Notes: generated by a model from the letters alone, not told the origin. A stretch of 64,000 bases of DNA from Bacillota bacterium (GCA_023392595.1 JAEVYU010000021.1:4620-68619); one strand, 5' to 3'; positions 34,584-44,433 are shown, numbered from the stretch's first letter. Translations and numbers: made by a program.

Positions 34584-37500
34584 TTGACTGGAAATAAAAC
34601 TTTGAATTATTATATGCTTTTACAAAATAATGCAGACTGCAATACCGTAATTGAACCTTCCTTTTTTGATAGTTTAGAAACTGAAAAAGAATACTTACGT
34701 TCAAAACGTTTTTTAAATAATAAAGCTTTTTGGAAATCCCAAAGCACAAGTGACCTCGAATTTGTCTATTTTAAAAAAAGACCGAAGCCTTATTGTACCG
34801 CTGCCAAGAGAATTTGTTGTATACTCCCTGAAAGAATATCAACCAGAGTAAATGGATTTTGTCAGGAAAACGGTATTTCGATTTTAGTATTATTTATGAG
34901 TATATTATCTATATATATTAATAAAATTACTTCAAAAAAGGAAATTACCATTGGCACAACAGTTCTTAATCGGATTAATCATACAGAAAAAAAAACTGTA
35001 GGCATGTTTGTAAATATAATCCCCATATTTATACAACTGAAAAAAAGTTCCTCTTTTTTTCAGTATATGAATCTGGTGGCATCAATTTGGAAGATATCGC
35101 TAATCAATTCACGTTATCCTTATGATTTGATTATGGAGGAATACCATAAAAAGTATGGATTAAATGATGAGCTATTTGATGTCACTTTAACATATCAAAA
35201 TGCAATACATCAGTGCCCGGATGGATTCCAAGGAATGAAAAGCTATTGGCATCCATATGGCCATCAAATTAATGCCTTAAATGTCCATATTAGTGACAGA
35301 GAGAATTCAAGTCATTTTGCAATTGAATATGATTATCTACTAGAACTTTTCACCGCCACTGAAATTGAAGACCTCCACCTTCATTTGATGCATCTTCTCC
35401 AAGACGCCTTGGGTAATCCGGATAAGCCCCTTTCTGAGTTGGAGTTGATGTCCCCGGCGGAAAAACAGCGGCTGCTTCATGAGTTTAATGAACCCCAAAT
35501 GAGCTTAACTTCACCCGACCGGTTGTTGCATCAATTTTTTGAAGCGCAAGCCTTTCAAAACCCGGACTATATCGCTATAATCTTTGGCGAAGAGCGGATC
35601 ACCTATGGTGAGTTGAACCGGAAAGCCAATCAGATTGCCCGGATGCTCCGGGGAAAAGGCATTAAGCCCAATTCCATCATAGGACTGCTGGTTAAACGGT
35701 CGCCGGAAATGTTCTACGGGATTTTAGGGGTTTTAAAGGCCGGCGGGGCGTATCTGCCGATTGATCCCGAATTCCCCCGGGGCAGGGTGAAATATATTTT
35801 GGAGGATAGCCGTTGTGATATTTTGCTCACCAATGATTTTTTAATCGGTAATACCACCTGGCAAGGGGAAATCGTAAATTTCAACGCCGCCTGGGATATT
35901 GTAGACGGTTCCAACCCGGGGAATCTAAGTGGTCTCAGTGATTTAGCGTATGTCATTTACACTTCCGGTTCTACCGGCCAGCCGAAAGGGGTGATGGTCG
36001 AGCATCGGTCGATTGTCAATACGGTCAATTGGCGGATGCATCATTATCATTTCACTGCCGGGGATGTTTTATTGCAGATTCCACCTTATAATTTCGACAG
36101 TTCGGTGGAAGATGTTTTTTCCTTTTTAAGCGTCGGGGCCCCGATTGTGATGATCGAACAAGAAAAACGGCTGGATTTAATGTATGTAAGGGAACTGATT
36201 ACCCGGCATCAGGTGACTCATTTTTTAGTGACCCCGCTATTCTATCATACGATGCTGGATGAGATAGCCCCCGGCTTAACCCGTTTATCCAGCGTCACGG
36301 TGGCGGGGGAAAATTTCCATTTGAACTTGGTGAAAAAGCATTTCCAAAAATTGCCTTCGGTGAAGTTGTATAATGAATACGGACCGACTGAGAATAGCGT
36401 TTGCTCAACGGTGTATCAATTTACCCCGCAAGACCGGGAAATCTTGATCGGCAAACCGATTTCCAATTGTCAGTGTTATGTGTTGAGTCCAGACCTCAAT
36501 TTACAGCCTGTTGGGATTCCTGGGGAACTATATCTGGGAGGAATGGGACTGGCCCGGGGATATGTAGCCAATTCCCAACTGACCGCTGAGAAGTTTGTTT
36601 TTGTGAAGGCTATCGGAGAACGTTTGTACCGCACCGGCGATTTGGTAAAATGGACTGCGGAAGGCAATTTGCAATTTATCGAAAGAGCTGACAATCAAGT
36701 TAAAATTCGTGGTTTTCGTATTGAACCCGGCGAGATTGAGTTTCAGTTAATCAATCATCCCGCTGTCGTGGAAACAGTGGTTATGGCCCGTGAAGACGGG
36801 GACGGGAATAAATTTTTGTGCGCTTATGTTGTTTCGGATCAAAGACCCACTATCGTCGAGTTGAAAGGATTTTTATCCAAAAACCTGCCAGGCTATATGA
36901 TACCGTCCCACTTTGTATTTTTGGATAAGTTACCGCTGACCCCTAACGGGAAAATTGATAAGAAAGCCCTGCCAGCTCCGGACGATGAGCCGAAAGTCGG
37001 TTACGTGCCGCCTGAAAATGAAGTGGAAAAGAAATTAGCAGCCTACTGGCAAGAGATTTTAGGAGGAAATACTCAAATCGGGACGATGGATAATTTTTTT
37101 GAAATCGGCGGCGATTCACTGGCCGTTATCAGAATTTTAACCATGAGCTATAACCAGCAATGGGATCTTACCGTCCAAGATTTTTACCGGTATAATACCA
37201 TTAAGGACCTGGCCGCAAGGATCATCTCCCGCAGCCAGGATGAAAAAACAACGGTGGAAACCAGGGAAAGTTCCGATATCGCTAAACCAAAGACGGAATC
37301 TTTATCTTTGCACGGGCCGCTGGTTGTCCCTGTCAAAACGGCTACTCCCAGGACGGTCCGCAATCTGTTATTAACGGGGGCCACCGGTTTTCTGGGAATT
37401 CATATTCTCTTCGAATTATTGCAACAAAACGACATCCGGATTTATGTTTTAGTCCGCGGTAAAAATAGGGGAAGCGCCGAATCCCGCCTATATGAAATCT

Positions 37501-38507
37501 TAAAGTTTTATTTTCCGCAGATTCATCCGTGGGTTTTAAACCAGAAGGTTATGGTGGTCAGCGGAGATATTACTTTTGAAAAATTTGGGTTGCCGGAGGA
37601 GGAATACCGGGAACTCCGGCGGAAAATCGATACAGTGGTTCACGCGGCTGCGCTTGTAAAACATTATGGCGATTTTGAAGAATTCCGGCGAACCAATATT
37701 CTTGGAGTTCAAAATATCCTTCAGTTTAGCAAGGGAAAAGCTTTATTCCACATTTCCACCACCAGTGTGGCTGGAGATTATGCCAAGCAAGAACAGCAAA
37801 ATTTATACTTTAATGAAAACAGTCTGGATATCGGCCAGAATCTTGGCGGAAACTGTTATGTTGAAAGTAAATTGGAAGCGGAAAAAATAATTTTACAGTA
37901 CATTCAGGATGGTTTCAAGGCGACGATCTTCAGGGTAGGTAATCTTACCGGCAGGTATGCGGATGGATTCTTTCAAATGAATATTCAGGACAATAAATTT
38001 TACCAAATTCTTAAATCTCTGATTGAGCTCTCAACCATTCCCAAGTCCGTGGCTAAAAAAGACGTTGAGTTCACTCCGGTGGATTTGTGCAGTAAGGCGA
38101 TAGTAAAACTTCTGATGGTGGAAGAGAGCATAGGTAAGACATTTCACCTGATGAATCAACAAGGGATTAAAATAAAAAATTTAACAAGAATGCTGCTTGA
38201 AATGGGTTATAAAGTCGATATTGTTCGGGATGAAAGTTTTTATCAATATCTTCAGGAGCGGTTGTCTCACGAAAATAATGCCGATACTCTAGTCGGTCTG
38301 GTGCCTGATTTGCAAAGGGGTACTTTACATTATCATACTTCCGTCAGGGTGGATTCCCGGGCTTCAATTACAACCTTAAAACAGTTGGATTTTGAGTGGC
38401 CCCTCATCGATGAGGCTTATATTAAGAAAGTTTTTGCCTATATGGAATCGACCGGATTTATCAAAAAGTTGCCGAAAGATTTGCCGAAAGAAATATCGAG
38501 AAAGTGA
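34584..38507 (+). CDS. Single-module NRPS, condensation-adenylation-PCP-thioester reductase (C-A-T-R)
   Basis: The frame is open from 34302. The TTG at 34584 is only its first start-like codon, and the gene really begins at 34156 through a frameshift. Just before 34584 the frame reads the condensation active site HHLISDAW. The adenylation domain has YTSGSTGQPKG, FDSSVED, NEYGPTE and LYRTGDLVKW. Its end is marked by LTPNGKIDKKALP. The carrier motif is DNFFEIGGDSLA, with Ser as the phosphopantetheine site. The reductase domain has GATGFLG and a Y-VES-K catalytic pair. Such proteins release an N-acyl aminoaldehyde or alcohol. I could not predict the amino acid. The C domain is AT-rich (about 30% GC in lines I counted) and the rest is near 50%. 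A phosphopantetheinyl transferase must be elsewhere. Confidence 0.9.
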   Translation: MTGNKTLNYYMLLQNNADCNTVIEPSFFDSLETEKEYLRSKRFLNNKAFWKSQSTSDLEFVYFKKRPKPYCTAAKRICCILPERISTRVNGFCQENGISILVLFMSILSIYINKITSKKEITIGTTVLNRINHTEKKTVGMFVNIIPIFIQLKKSSSFFQYMNLVASIWKISLINSRYPYDLIMEEYHKKYGLNDELFDVTLTYQNAIHQCPDGFQGMKSYWHPYGHQINALNVHISDRENSSHFAIEYDYLLELFTATEIEDLHLHLMHLLQDALGNPDKPLSELELMSPAEKQRLLHEFNEPQMSLTSPDRLLHQFFEAQAFQNPDYIAIIFGEERITYGELNRKANQIARMLRGKGIKPNSIIGLLVKRSPEMFYGILGVLKAGGAYLPIDPEFPRGRVKYILEDSRCDILLTNDFLIGNTTWQGEIVNFNAAWDIVDGSNPGNLSGLSDLAYVIYTSGSTGQPKGVMVEHRSIVNTVNWRMHHYHFTAGDVLLQIPPYNFDSSVEDVFSFLSVGAPIVMIEQEKRLDLMYVRELITRHQVTHFLVTPLFYHTMLDEIAPGLTRLSSVTVAGENFHLNLVKKHFQKLPSVKLYNEYGPTENSVCSTVYQFTPQDREILIGKPISNCQCYVLSPDLNLQPVGIPGELYLGGMGLARGYVANSQLTAEKFVFVKAIGERLYRTGDLVKWTAEGNLQFIERADNQVKIRGFRIEPGEIEFQLINHPAVVETVVMAREDGDGNKFLCAYVVSDQRPTIVELKGFLSKNLPGYMIPSHFVFLDKLPLTPNGKIDKKALPAPDDEPKVGYVPPENEVEKKLAAYWQEILGGNTQIGTMDNFFEIGGDSLAVIRILTMSYNQQWDLTVQDFYRYNTIKDLAARIISRSQDEKTTVETRESSDIAKPKTESLSLHGPLVVPVKTATPRTVRNLLLTGATGFLGIHILFELLQQNDIRIYVLVRGKNRGSAESRLYEILKFYFPQIHPWVLNQKVMVVSGDITFEKFGLPEEEYRELRRKIDTVVHAAALVKHYGDFEEFRRTNILGVQNILQFSKGKALFHISTTSVAGDYAKQEQQNLYFNENSLDIGQNLGGNCYVESKLEAEKIILQYIQDGFKATIFRVGNLTGRYADGFFQMNIQDNKFYQILKSLIELSTIPKSVAKKDVEFTPVDLCSKAIVKLLMVEESIGKTFHLMNQQGIKIKNLTRMLLEMGYKVDIVRDESFYQYLQERLSHENNADTLVGLVPDLQRGTLHYHTSVRVDSRASITTLKQLDFEWPLIDEAYIKKVFAYMESTGFIKKLPKDLPKEISRK

Positions 38508-38599
38508 ATCCGGTGTAATTTTAAAATATCAAAAAATAATCTCCCGCAAGGGCTGGAGAGATAAAGGTAAAATGCAATTATGTACGATGGGAGGCTAAT

Positions 38600-39211
38600 A
38601 TGGACGGGAATATTCGAATTTTGATCATTGAAGATGAACCATCATGGCAGAACTTAATCACTCATCAATTGAATTCAGATCCGGAGTTTTTGGTAGTCGG
38701 TATTGCGGAAAAGGTTGAACAGGCCATTCAATTAGGGAAAATTATGGAATATGAATTTGCAATTATTGATTTGCAACTGGATCGAACGGCCGAGGATGGC
38801 TTTGTTGTATACGACGCTCTTAAAAAGGAACGTGATTTTCAGGCGATCTTTTTAACCAACAATGAAAATCCCAAAACGATGTATGATGCTTTTTTACAGG
38901 GGGGATACTCTTATATCCCCAAAACCTATTTAAACGTCTTGCCACAAACTATCCGCTATTTTTATGAAAATCCGGTCCCCAATCTGATGATGAAAACCAT
39001 TCAAGACCGGGTGAAGGAGTTCCGCCTTATCGACCTGACCAGCGCTGAAAAAAATGTTTTTAGTTTGTTAAATCAGGGTTTCAAACCCAGCGACATTTCG
39101 GCCCAGTTAAATATCTCCGTATATACAGTCCGTTCGCATATTAAAAATGTGCTAAAGAAATTAGGCACCAACAATTATCAGGATGCTTTGAAAAAACTTT
39201 TTCCGAATTAA
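38600..39211 (+). CDS. NarL/LuxR-type response regulator
   Basis: A 203-residue regulator with an N-terminal receiver (ILIIEDEPSWQNL, phospho-acceptor Asp in AIIDLQLDR, Lys in YIPKTYL). A C-terminal LuxR-type helix-turn-helix starts near residue 143 (LTSAEKNVFSLLNQGFKPSDISAQLNISVYTVRSHIKNV). GGGAGG precedes the ATG. It lies 92 bp after the NRPS and is the obvious partner for the histidine kinase at 31710. It probably activates the NRPS region. A terminator follows. Confidence 0.93.
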   Translation: MDGNIRILIIEDEPSWQNLITHQLNSDPEFLVVGIAEKVEQAIQLGKIMEYEFAIIDLQLDRTAEDGFVVYDALKKERDFQAIFLTNNENPKTMYDAFLQGGYSYIPKTYLNVLPQTIRYFYENPVPNLMMKTIQDRVKEFRLIDLTSAEKNVFSLLNQGFKPSDISAQLNISVYTVRSHIKNVLKKLGTNNYQDALKKLFPN

Positions 39212-39216
39212 TTGAT

Positions 39217-39258
39217 AAAAATCAGCAGAACAAAATAGCTGCTGGTTTTTTATTTTTT
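39217..39258 (+). terminator. Rho-independent terminator after the response regulator
   Basis: AAAATCAGCAG pairs with CTGCTGGTTTT (one wobble) over an 11-nt loop, followed by a T-rich run, just after the regulator's stop codon. Confidence 0.85.
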
Positions 39259-39455
39259 TGTTCGGTTATGAATTTTATTTGTGATTTTGTTCATCAAATT
39301 AGGTATTTTTTTTACCCAATTTTCGATTGTATGAGGAAATTTGGTAATAATTTTGATTATTAACAGCGAATAATAAATCAGTTATAATGGGTCTGATGGG
39401 AAAAATGTAAAATTATTACACGATTGACGAAAAATCCAAAAAGGCGGTGGATAGG

Positions 39456-39713
39456 ATGTTACAGATGACGAATATCAATATCTCCCAAGAAGATGGTATT
39501 TATGAATTGTCAAAGATTTTACAGGAATTAAGAAATTTAAAGGCTCTGGCTACCGATGAAATTTTACTGAGAGACTATAAGATTTACATCCGGGACATCC
39601 AACGGTTTTTAAAAAATGCATCCCAGAAAGTTATACCAGCGGAAGATATTCAGGTTTATATTGATGACTATCAACAAGTCCTTCAAATGGCTAAATTAGA
39701 TGAGATAAAATAG
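39456..39713 (+). CDS. Small helical protein of unknown function
   Basis: An 85-residue product from the ATG at 39456; a GTG at 39447 is in frame but AGGCGG would touch it. The sequence is almost entirely helical and charged (YELSKILQELRNLKALA, LRDYKIYIRDIQRFLK, VYIDDYQQVLQMAK). It has no membrane segment. I do not recognise a family. It follows the response-regulator terminator by about 200 bp. It could belong to the signalling locus or be independent. Confidence 0.6.
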   Translation: MLQMTNINISQEDGIYELSKILQELRNLKALATDEILLRDYKIYIRDIQRFLKNASQKVIPAEDIQVYIDDYQQVLQMAKLDEIK

Positions 39714-40029
39714 GGGGAGTTAGACTGGGCTGGGAAAATCGATGATCAGTTACGTTTATTGCATGGGACATTATCAGGGACCCTCTTCAATGGAAATTAA
39801 CCGATAAAGATATACAATACCTTAGGTTTTGCCTGATTTTTTAACGGCATCGCCTATTGATATATCGAATCGATTTAAAAGTACTTTGAAGGCGGTCTCT
39901 TTTTATTTCGATATTCAAAGCAAAGCAAGGAATAAATCTTTATCAACGGAACTCGGTTTTATATTCACTTGAATAAATGAAATAATAAGCTTAAAATGAA
40001 AATAGAACAATTCCGACAGGAGGATGTCT
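39714..40029. other. Intergenic region, no feature seen
   Basis: About 316 bp without a credible reading frame, RNA or terminator on inspection. Confidence 0.4.
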
Positions 40030-41016
40030 ATGAATAAGGTAAAATTAGGGGTATTAGGTGTTTCTCATTTGTTTGTAACCAAAGTCTTGCCCTCGTTGTT
40101 AAAATCAAACCGGGTGGAAGTCTATGGGATAGCTTCCAGGGATGGCGATAAAGCGCGAGATGCATCTCTAGCATATGGGATCACTAAATTTTATCCTTCT
40201 TATGAGGAACTGTTGATGGACAAATCTATCGAAATGGTTTATATACCATTACCCAACCATATCCACGCCGAATGGATCAAAAAATCGGCCGACTATGGAA
40301 AACATGTCATTTGTGAAAAACCGATTGCGCTCAGTGCTAAAGAGGCTAAGGAAGCTATTGAATATGCAGAGTCAAAAGGCGTTAAAATCATGGAAGCCTT
40401 TATGTATAAGTTTCATCCGCAGTGGCAGCGCGCATTGGAAGCAGTGCGATTTCAAGAAATCGGTAAAATTACCACTATCCATACTTTTTTCGGATATGAC
40501 AATAAAGATCCCCAAAATATTCGCAATATAAAAGTAACTGGCGGCGGAGCATTACTTGATATCGGGTGTTATGCCGTTTCTTTATCTCGCTTTTTACTCC
40601 AAGCGGAACCCAAACGTGTTTTGGCGGTGTCTGATATCGATGCCGCATTTCAAACAGATATTGTAGCCAATTGCATCCTGGATTTTGGAACAATCAGGAC
40701 TCTTTTTACCGTCTGCACTCAGACCTTTCCTTCTCAAAGAGTGTTGGTTTTTGGAACCGGTGGAACGATGACCCTGGAAATTCCTTTTAATATGTATTCT
40801 GATGTGCCGGCGCAAATCACTCTAAAAACAGCAGTTGGCACTCGGACACTGGAGTGCGGTCCTGCGGATCAGTACATGTTGGAATTTGACGAATTCGCAA
40901 TATCGCTTCGTGACCGCACTGCAATACCCATAATGTCGGCCGATGCAATAGATAATATGAGGGTTCTGGACGCTCTTTTTAAATCAGCCCAGTCCGGTCA
41001 TTGGGAAAAGGTATAA
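40030..41016 (+). CDS. Gfo/Idh/MocA family NAD(P)-dependent oxidoreductase
   Basis: A 328-residue Rossmann-fold dehydrogenase acting on a sugar or related polyol. It starts MNKVKLGVLGVSHLF. The family's catalytic CEKPIALSAKEA (Lys and Pro of the EKP motif) lies near residue 95. EAFMYKFHPQW and GGGALLDIGCYAVSL follow, and the C-terminal domain is the usual beta sheet. I chose the second ATG (40030) because ACAGGAGG abuts the first one at 40024. It stands alone and its substrate is unknown. Confidence 0.92.
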   Translation: MNKVKLGVLGVSHLFVTKVLPSLLKSNRVEVYGIASRDGDKARDASLAYGITKFYPSYEELLMDKSIEMVYIPLPNHIHAEWIKKSADYGKHVICEKPIALSAKEAKEAIEYAESKGVKIMEAFMYKFHPQWQRALEAVRFQEIGKITTIHTFFGYDNKDPQNIRNIKVTGGGALLDIGCYAVSLSRFLLQAEPKRVLAVSDIDAAFQTDIVANCILDFGTIRTLFTVCTQTFPSQRVLVFGTGGTMTLEIPFNMYSDVPAQITLKTAVGTRTLECGPADQYMLEFDEFAISLRDRTAIPIMSADAIDNMRVLDALFKSAQSGHWEKV

Positions 41017-41130
41017 AATTATTGGCAAATTTTGAAAAAATCCTCTAAAAATGCAGGAAAAATAGGAATTTTAAAGAAAAACTTATATTGATTTATATTT
41101 ATCCATCAACACGTTTCGGATAGGTGTACC

Positions 41131-43203
41131 ATGAAATTAATTTCATTGAATAAAATTACTGATAATATGGTTCTCGCCAAAAACGTTTATGCCAGGGAAG
41201 GCAATGTATTACTTGCGAAGGAAGCCCCCTTAAAGCAGAATTATGCAACAAAACTACTGGAATGGGGCGTAAACTCGGTTTATATTCGAGATAACCAAGG
41301 GGACCAACTTGAAATCGATGAGGAATTATGCCAACAAGCCCAAAACTCCGTTTTTTCCTATTTCCATGAATTTTTAGCGGATGTAAATCATAATCAACTG
41401 CCTGAATCCATTCAGCAAAGGCTGGAAAAGATTTTAAAAACCTTAATCACGGATCGGAATATCCTGTGGAATTTGGTAGAAATGAGAGCGGTTAGCGAGG
41501 ATATTTTCCGCCATTGTGTCAATGTTTGTATAATATCCATGATTATTGGATCGTTTCGCGGTTATCCCGATAATCGACTCGCTGAATTAGCGACAGGAGC
41601 CATGTTGATTGATTTAGGTAAAATAACCGTTGCCCATGAGTTTTTAGACGATCCTAAAATTTCCTTAACACAGGAAAATATTGAAATCCAGGAGCATACA
41701 CGGCTTGGGTTTGAAAAGCTGAAACAACTAAAAGGAAATTATGAAAATGCCGCCCAAGTTATTCTGCAGCATCATGAAAAGTATGATGGAACCGGTTTCC
41801 CTCAGGGATTGAAGGGCGATCAGATTCATGAGTTTGCCCGTATTGCCTCCATAGCCGATATATTTCATTTACAACAACATAATATTCAAAATATAAGCCC
41901 AAGTCAAATCATTAGTAATTATAGCGGTACATTTTGTGATCCGGAACTAGCCCAATTGTTTTCCAGGGAAGTTGCTCCTTTTGTTGACAGTGGCATAACA
42001 GGTAAGGAAGATCCGTTTCCAGCCGATCGTGGGCGCGAAACCTCTCCGGAGACTGCCGGACAGATGCCGCTGCCCGAAATTGATAAAATCGAAATCCAAA
42101 AGCCATCCGAAACTGAATATCGACATGATTCCGGAAGCAAACAGGAAAATGGGTCTTTGTTTTCGAAAATGTTTGGCCGTTTTGGGACGAAAGACAATAT
42201 GGATGAAATCCCGGATTCCAAACAAACCAAACCGGATTTGTCCATGGATACAGAGCAACAAGGGGCGGGTGTAAGCCCTATTCCTCAAAATAATATGGAT
42301 GATAAGGATAAATTTGTTGTATACCCTGAATGGTGTGAGCATACCAAAGCGGCTGTCCTAAAAATTATAACCAGAGCATTAACGAAAATCAGCATGGATT
42401 TAGTTCCCAAAGCAGCTATTGAGACCACGCAAAAAACTATAGAGCAGGTCGTCGAAAACAACGACGTAATCCGCAATTTGGTAAGGATTCAAGCTTTGGA
42501 TGAAAATGTTTTCGTACATTGTGTTACTGTGGGACTTTTGTCCGTAATGACAGGGGTTTCTTTAGGTTATAACCAGAATCAATTAATTGAACTCGGAACA
42601 GGTTCGCTCCTTGTTGATGTGGGAAAGGTCGAGATATCACGAAGGTATAATGTGGATGCTCGTTGGTTTGGAACAACAGAGTATGAGGCCATCATGCCGG
42701 AGCACACTCAATTCGGTTTTGAAGAACTATGGAAGATGAATCCCAACACCAGCGTTCCATATATTGCCTTGCAGCACCATGAAAGATACGATGGGTCCGG
42801 TTATCCGGTGGGGTTAAAAGGCGAACAAATCAATGAACTGGCCAGGATAGTCGCTCTCGCCGATGTCTATGATTCATTAATCTACGAAGGAATGAATGGT
42901 CAAAAATTATTGCCCCATGAAGTCATCGAATATATCCGGGATTTTAGCGGATCTCATTTTGATCCTGAAATTTGCCGGGTATTTCTACAAAATATGATTC
43001 CTTTGTTGGTGGGTTCCAATGTATTACTCAATACCGGCGAAAAAGCCACCGTAATCCGGATTAATAAAGATTTGCTGGCTAGACCGTTGATACGAGTGAT
43101 AGTTGATAAAGAGGGCAATAAGCTGGCAACGCCCATTGCGAAAGATTTAGCAACGGATTTAACGTTATTCATCGTAGGAACCTTGAAGGATGAAGAATTC
43201 TAA
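41131..43203 (+). CDS. Tandem HD-GYP protein with altered HD motifs (degenerate c-di-GMP phosphodiesterase)
   Basis: A 690-residue protein. It begins with the domain usual in clostridial HD-GYP proteins (MKLISLNKITDNMVLAKNVY). Two HD-GYP domains follow, about residues 105-285 and 410-640. In the first, LHDIGK is replaced by LIDLGK (near 158), with HHEKYDGTGFP (GFP for GYP). In the second it is LVDVGK (near 493) with HHERYDGSGYP. Thus the HD histidine is missing in both, while other metal-site residues remain. The linker (about 290-400) is polar and low-complexity. The C-terminus (VGSNVLLNTGEKATVIRIN) is the small beta domain seen in this group. It probably binds rather than hydrolyses c-di-GMP. 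A paralogue lies at 44620. Confidence 0.9.
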   Translation: MKLISLNKITDNMVLAKNVYAREGNVLLAKEAPLKQNYATKLLEWGVNSVYIRDNQGDQLEIDEELCQQAQNSVFSYFHEFLADVNHNQLPESIQQRLEKILKTLITDRNILWNLVEMRAVSEDIFRHCVNVCIISMIIGSFRGYPDNRLAELATGAMLIDLGKITVAHEFLDDPKISLTQENIEIQEHTRLGFEKLKQLKGNYENAAQVILQHHEKYDGTGFPQGLKGDQIHEFARIASIADIFHLQQHNIQNISPSQIISNYSGTFCDPELAQLFSREVAPFVDSGITGKEDPFPADRGRETSPETAGQMPLPEIDKIEIQKPSETEYRHDSGSKQENGSLFSKMFGRFGTKDNMDEIPDSKQTKPDLSMDTEQQGAGVSPIPQNNMDDKDKFVVYPEWCEHTKAAVLKIITRALTKISMDLVPKAAIETTQKTIEQVVENNDVIRNLVRIQALDENVFVHCVTVGLLSVMTGVSLGYNQNQLIELGTGSLLVDVGKVEISRRYNVDARWFGTTEYEAIMPEHTQFGFEELWKMNPNTSVPYIALQHHERYDGSGYPVGLKGEQINELARIVALADVYDSLIYEGMNGQKLLPHEVIEYIRDFSGSHFDPEICRVFLQNMIPLLVGSNVLLNTGEKATVIRINKDLLARPLIRVIVDKEGNKLATPIAKDLATDLTLFIVGTLKDEEF

Positions 43204-43242
43204 TTGGGAAAACCGGGCATTTCCTTAGTGATTTACGAATTG

Positions 43243-43268
43243 AAGACCTTGTGGAAGGTCTTTTTTTT
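43243..43268 (+). terminator. Rho-independent terminator after the first HD-GYP gene
   Basis: AAGACCTT-GTGG-AAGGTCTT followed by eight T residues, 40 bp after the stop codon. Confidence 0.9.
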
Positions 43269-43449
43269 ATAAATAGGCTTTGAGCGGCTCATACAAAAAA
43301 AGACCTCTAGAAATTCAATCTTAAAACCTCGCTGTGGAATTAAAGATAGATTGGCAGAATGTCGATGAATATAATGAATGGTGTAACAATTAAAAAAAGG
43401 GGATGAAATGAATGTAGAGGGATCGAAGGCAGTTTTGGGAGGTGATAAT

Positions 43450-43773
43450 ATGGTTTTTTCACCGATCAATTCTCATAATGAAAAAAAAGCAGAAAAGGCA
43501 AATAATATATCACATTTCCCGAGTCGGGGCACAAAGGAACTTTTGCGAAATATTTTAGGCCCTGATTTCGATGATTATGAGATTCAAGATGGTGATAATT
43601 TGTATTTACCAAACCGCAAAAAAGAGATCACCCAAGGAAATTTTGCAGCCGTAGCCCAGCAGTCTCAACGCACAAAAGATGATCCAATCGCAAAACGACC
43701 GGGATCCCTTAAGGATTTTTTAGTTCGATACGTTTTAGGGATTCATGAAAAAGCAATCGAGTCAAACTTGTAA
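43450..43773 (+). CDS. Small protein of unknown function
   Basis: A 107-residue product from the ATG at 43450, preceded by a near-perfect GGGAGGTGAT ribosome site. An upstream in-frame ATG at 43408, with its own AAGGGG, would give 121 residues. The protein is polar (FPSRGTKELLRNILGPDFDDYEI, GDNLYLPNRKKEITQG) and ends with an amphipathic helix (LKDFLVRYVLGIHEKAI). It has no signal peptide, membrane segment or motif that I recognise. It sits between the two HD-GYP paralogues, before a bidirectional terminator. Confidence 0.65.
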   Translation: MVFSPINSHNEKKAEKANNISHFPSRGTKELLRNILGPDFDDYEIQDGDNLYLPNRKKEITQGNFAAVAQQSQRTKDDPIAKRPGSLKDFLVRYVLGIHEKAIESNL

Positions 43774-43979
43774 ATGATTGGATTAACTGCAACCAGTTAA
43801 AATAAATTCTTTAGAGTCCGGGAAACTACTTTTGGAATAGGTAAACGTTTTAAAACGTGACCATCGAAAAAACAAAGGATAGTTGGACCCGAAAACTTAA
43901 AGATTAGGGCATTGATTCACAACAAGCCATTCGATCCTTCTACATTCATTTCATCAGATCTAGGTAGTGTTATTCTATA

Positions 43980-44016
43980 AAAAAGAGATCCTTTTATCAC
44001 CGGATCTCTTTTTTTA
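43980..44016. terminator. Bidirectional terminator between convergent genes
   Basis: AAAAAGAGATCC pairs with GGATCTCTTTTT over a 10-nt loop, with T runs on both strands. It serves the small gene on the left and the zinc-ribbon gene on the right. Confidence 0.85.
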
Positions 44017-44028
44017 TATCATTGGCGA

Positions 44029-44433
44029 TTATTCTTCAGAGGTGTCCGGTAGCGGAGCCTTTTGGCCGCATTGCCCACAGTATTGAGCGCTTTCTGCAAG
44101 TTTTGCCTTACAGTTATTGCAATATACTTTTCCTAATGCAGTTCCTGCGTGCAAATGAATCAGACTCAATTCCTCTTTTTTCTCCTGTAATTGTTGCTCC
44201 AAGCCGGCAATGAATTCGCACTTTTGAATCATTTCTTCCTGATTATAAAGATTAGCGCGAAACATGGCATACACTGCTTGCCCCAATTCTCTCAAGGAAG
44301 TGTTAATTTGTTCCTCCAAATTTTCCACTTGTTTTTTTATTTTGATATCTTCCAGCACTTCTTTGGAACGAATACTTACGTTGGATATTCCTTTTTCAAG
44401 CTCTTGTTTTACTTTTTGATAAAATTCGGCCAT
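44029..44433 (-). CDS. Coiled-coil protein with C-terminal zinc ribbon
   Basis: A 134-residue protein. Residues 1-95 are a charged helical/coiled-coil region (ELEKGISNVSIRSKEVLEDIK, LEEQINTSLRELGQAVY). The C-terminus is a treble-clef/zinc-ribbon CNNCKAKLAESAQYCGQCG with four cysteines in two C-x-x-C pairs. AGGAGG precedes the ATG. Proteins of this layout are common in Firmicutes and uncharacterised. It lies on the opposite strand between the HD-GYP paralogues. Confidence 0.8.
   Translation of the reverse strand: MAEFYQKVKQELEKGISNVSIRSKEVLEDIKIKKQVENLEEQINTSLRELGQAVYAMFRANLYNQEEMIQKCEFIAGLEQQLQEKKEELSLIHLHAGTALGKVYCNNCKAKLAESAQYCGQCGQKAPLPDTSEE

Noticed and set aside
41912..42342. Minus-strand frames within the HD-GYP linker
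   Set aside because: Three overlapping antisense frames, none with a ribosome site; they follow from the low-complexity linker.
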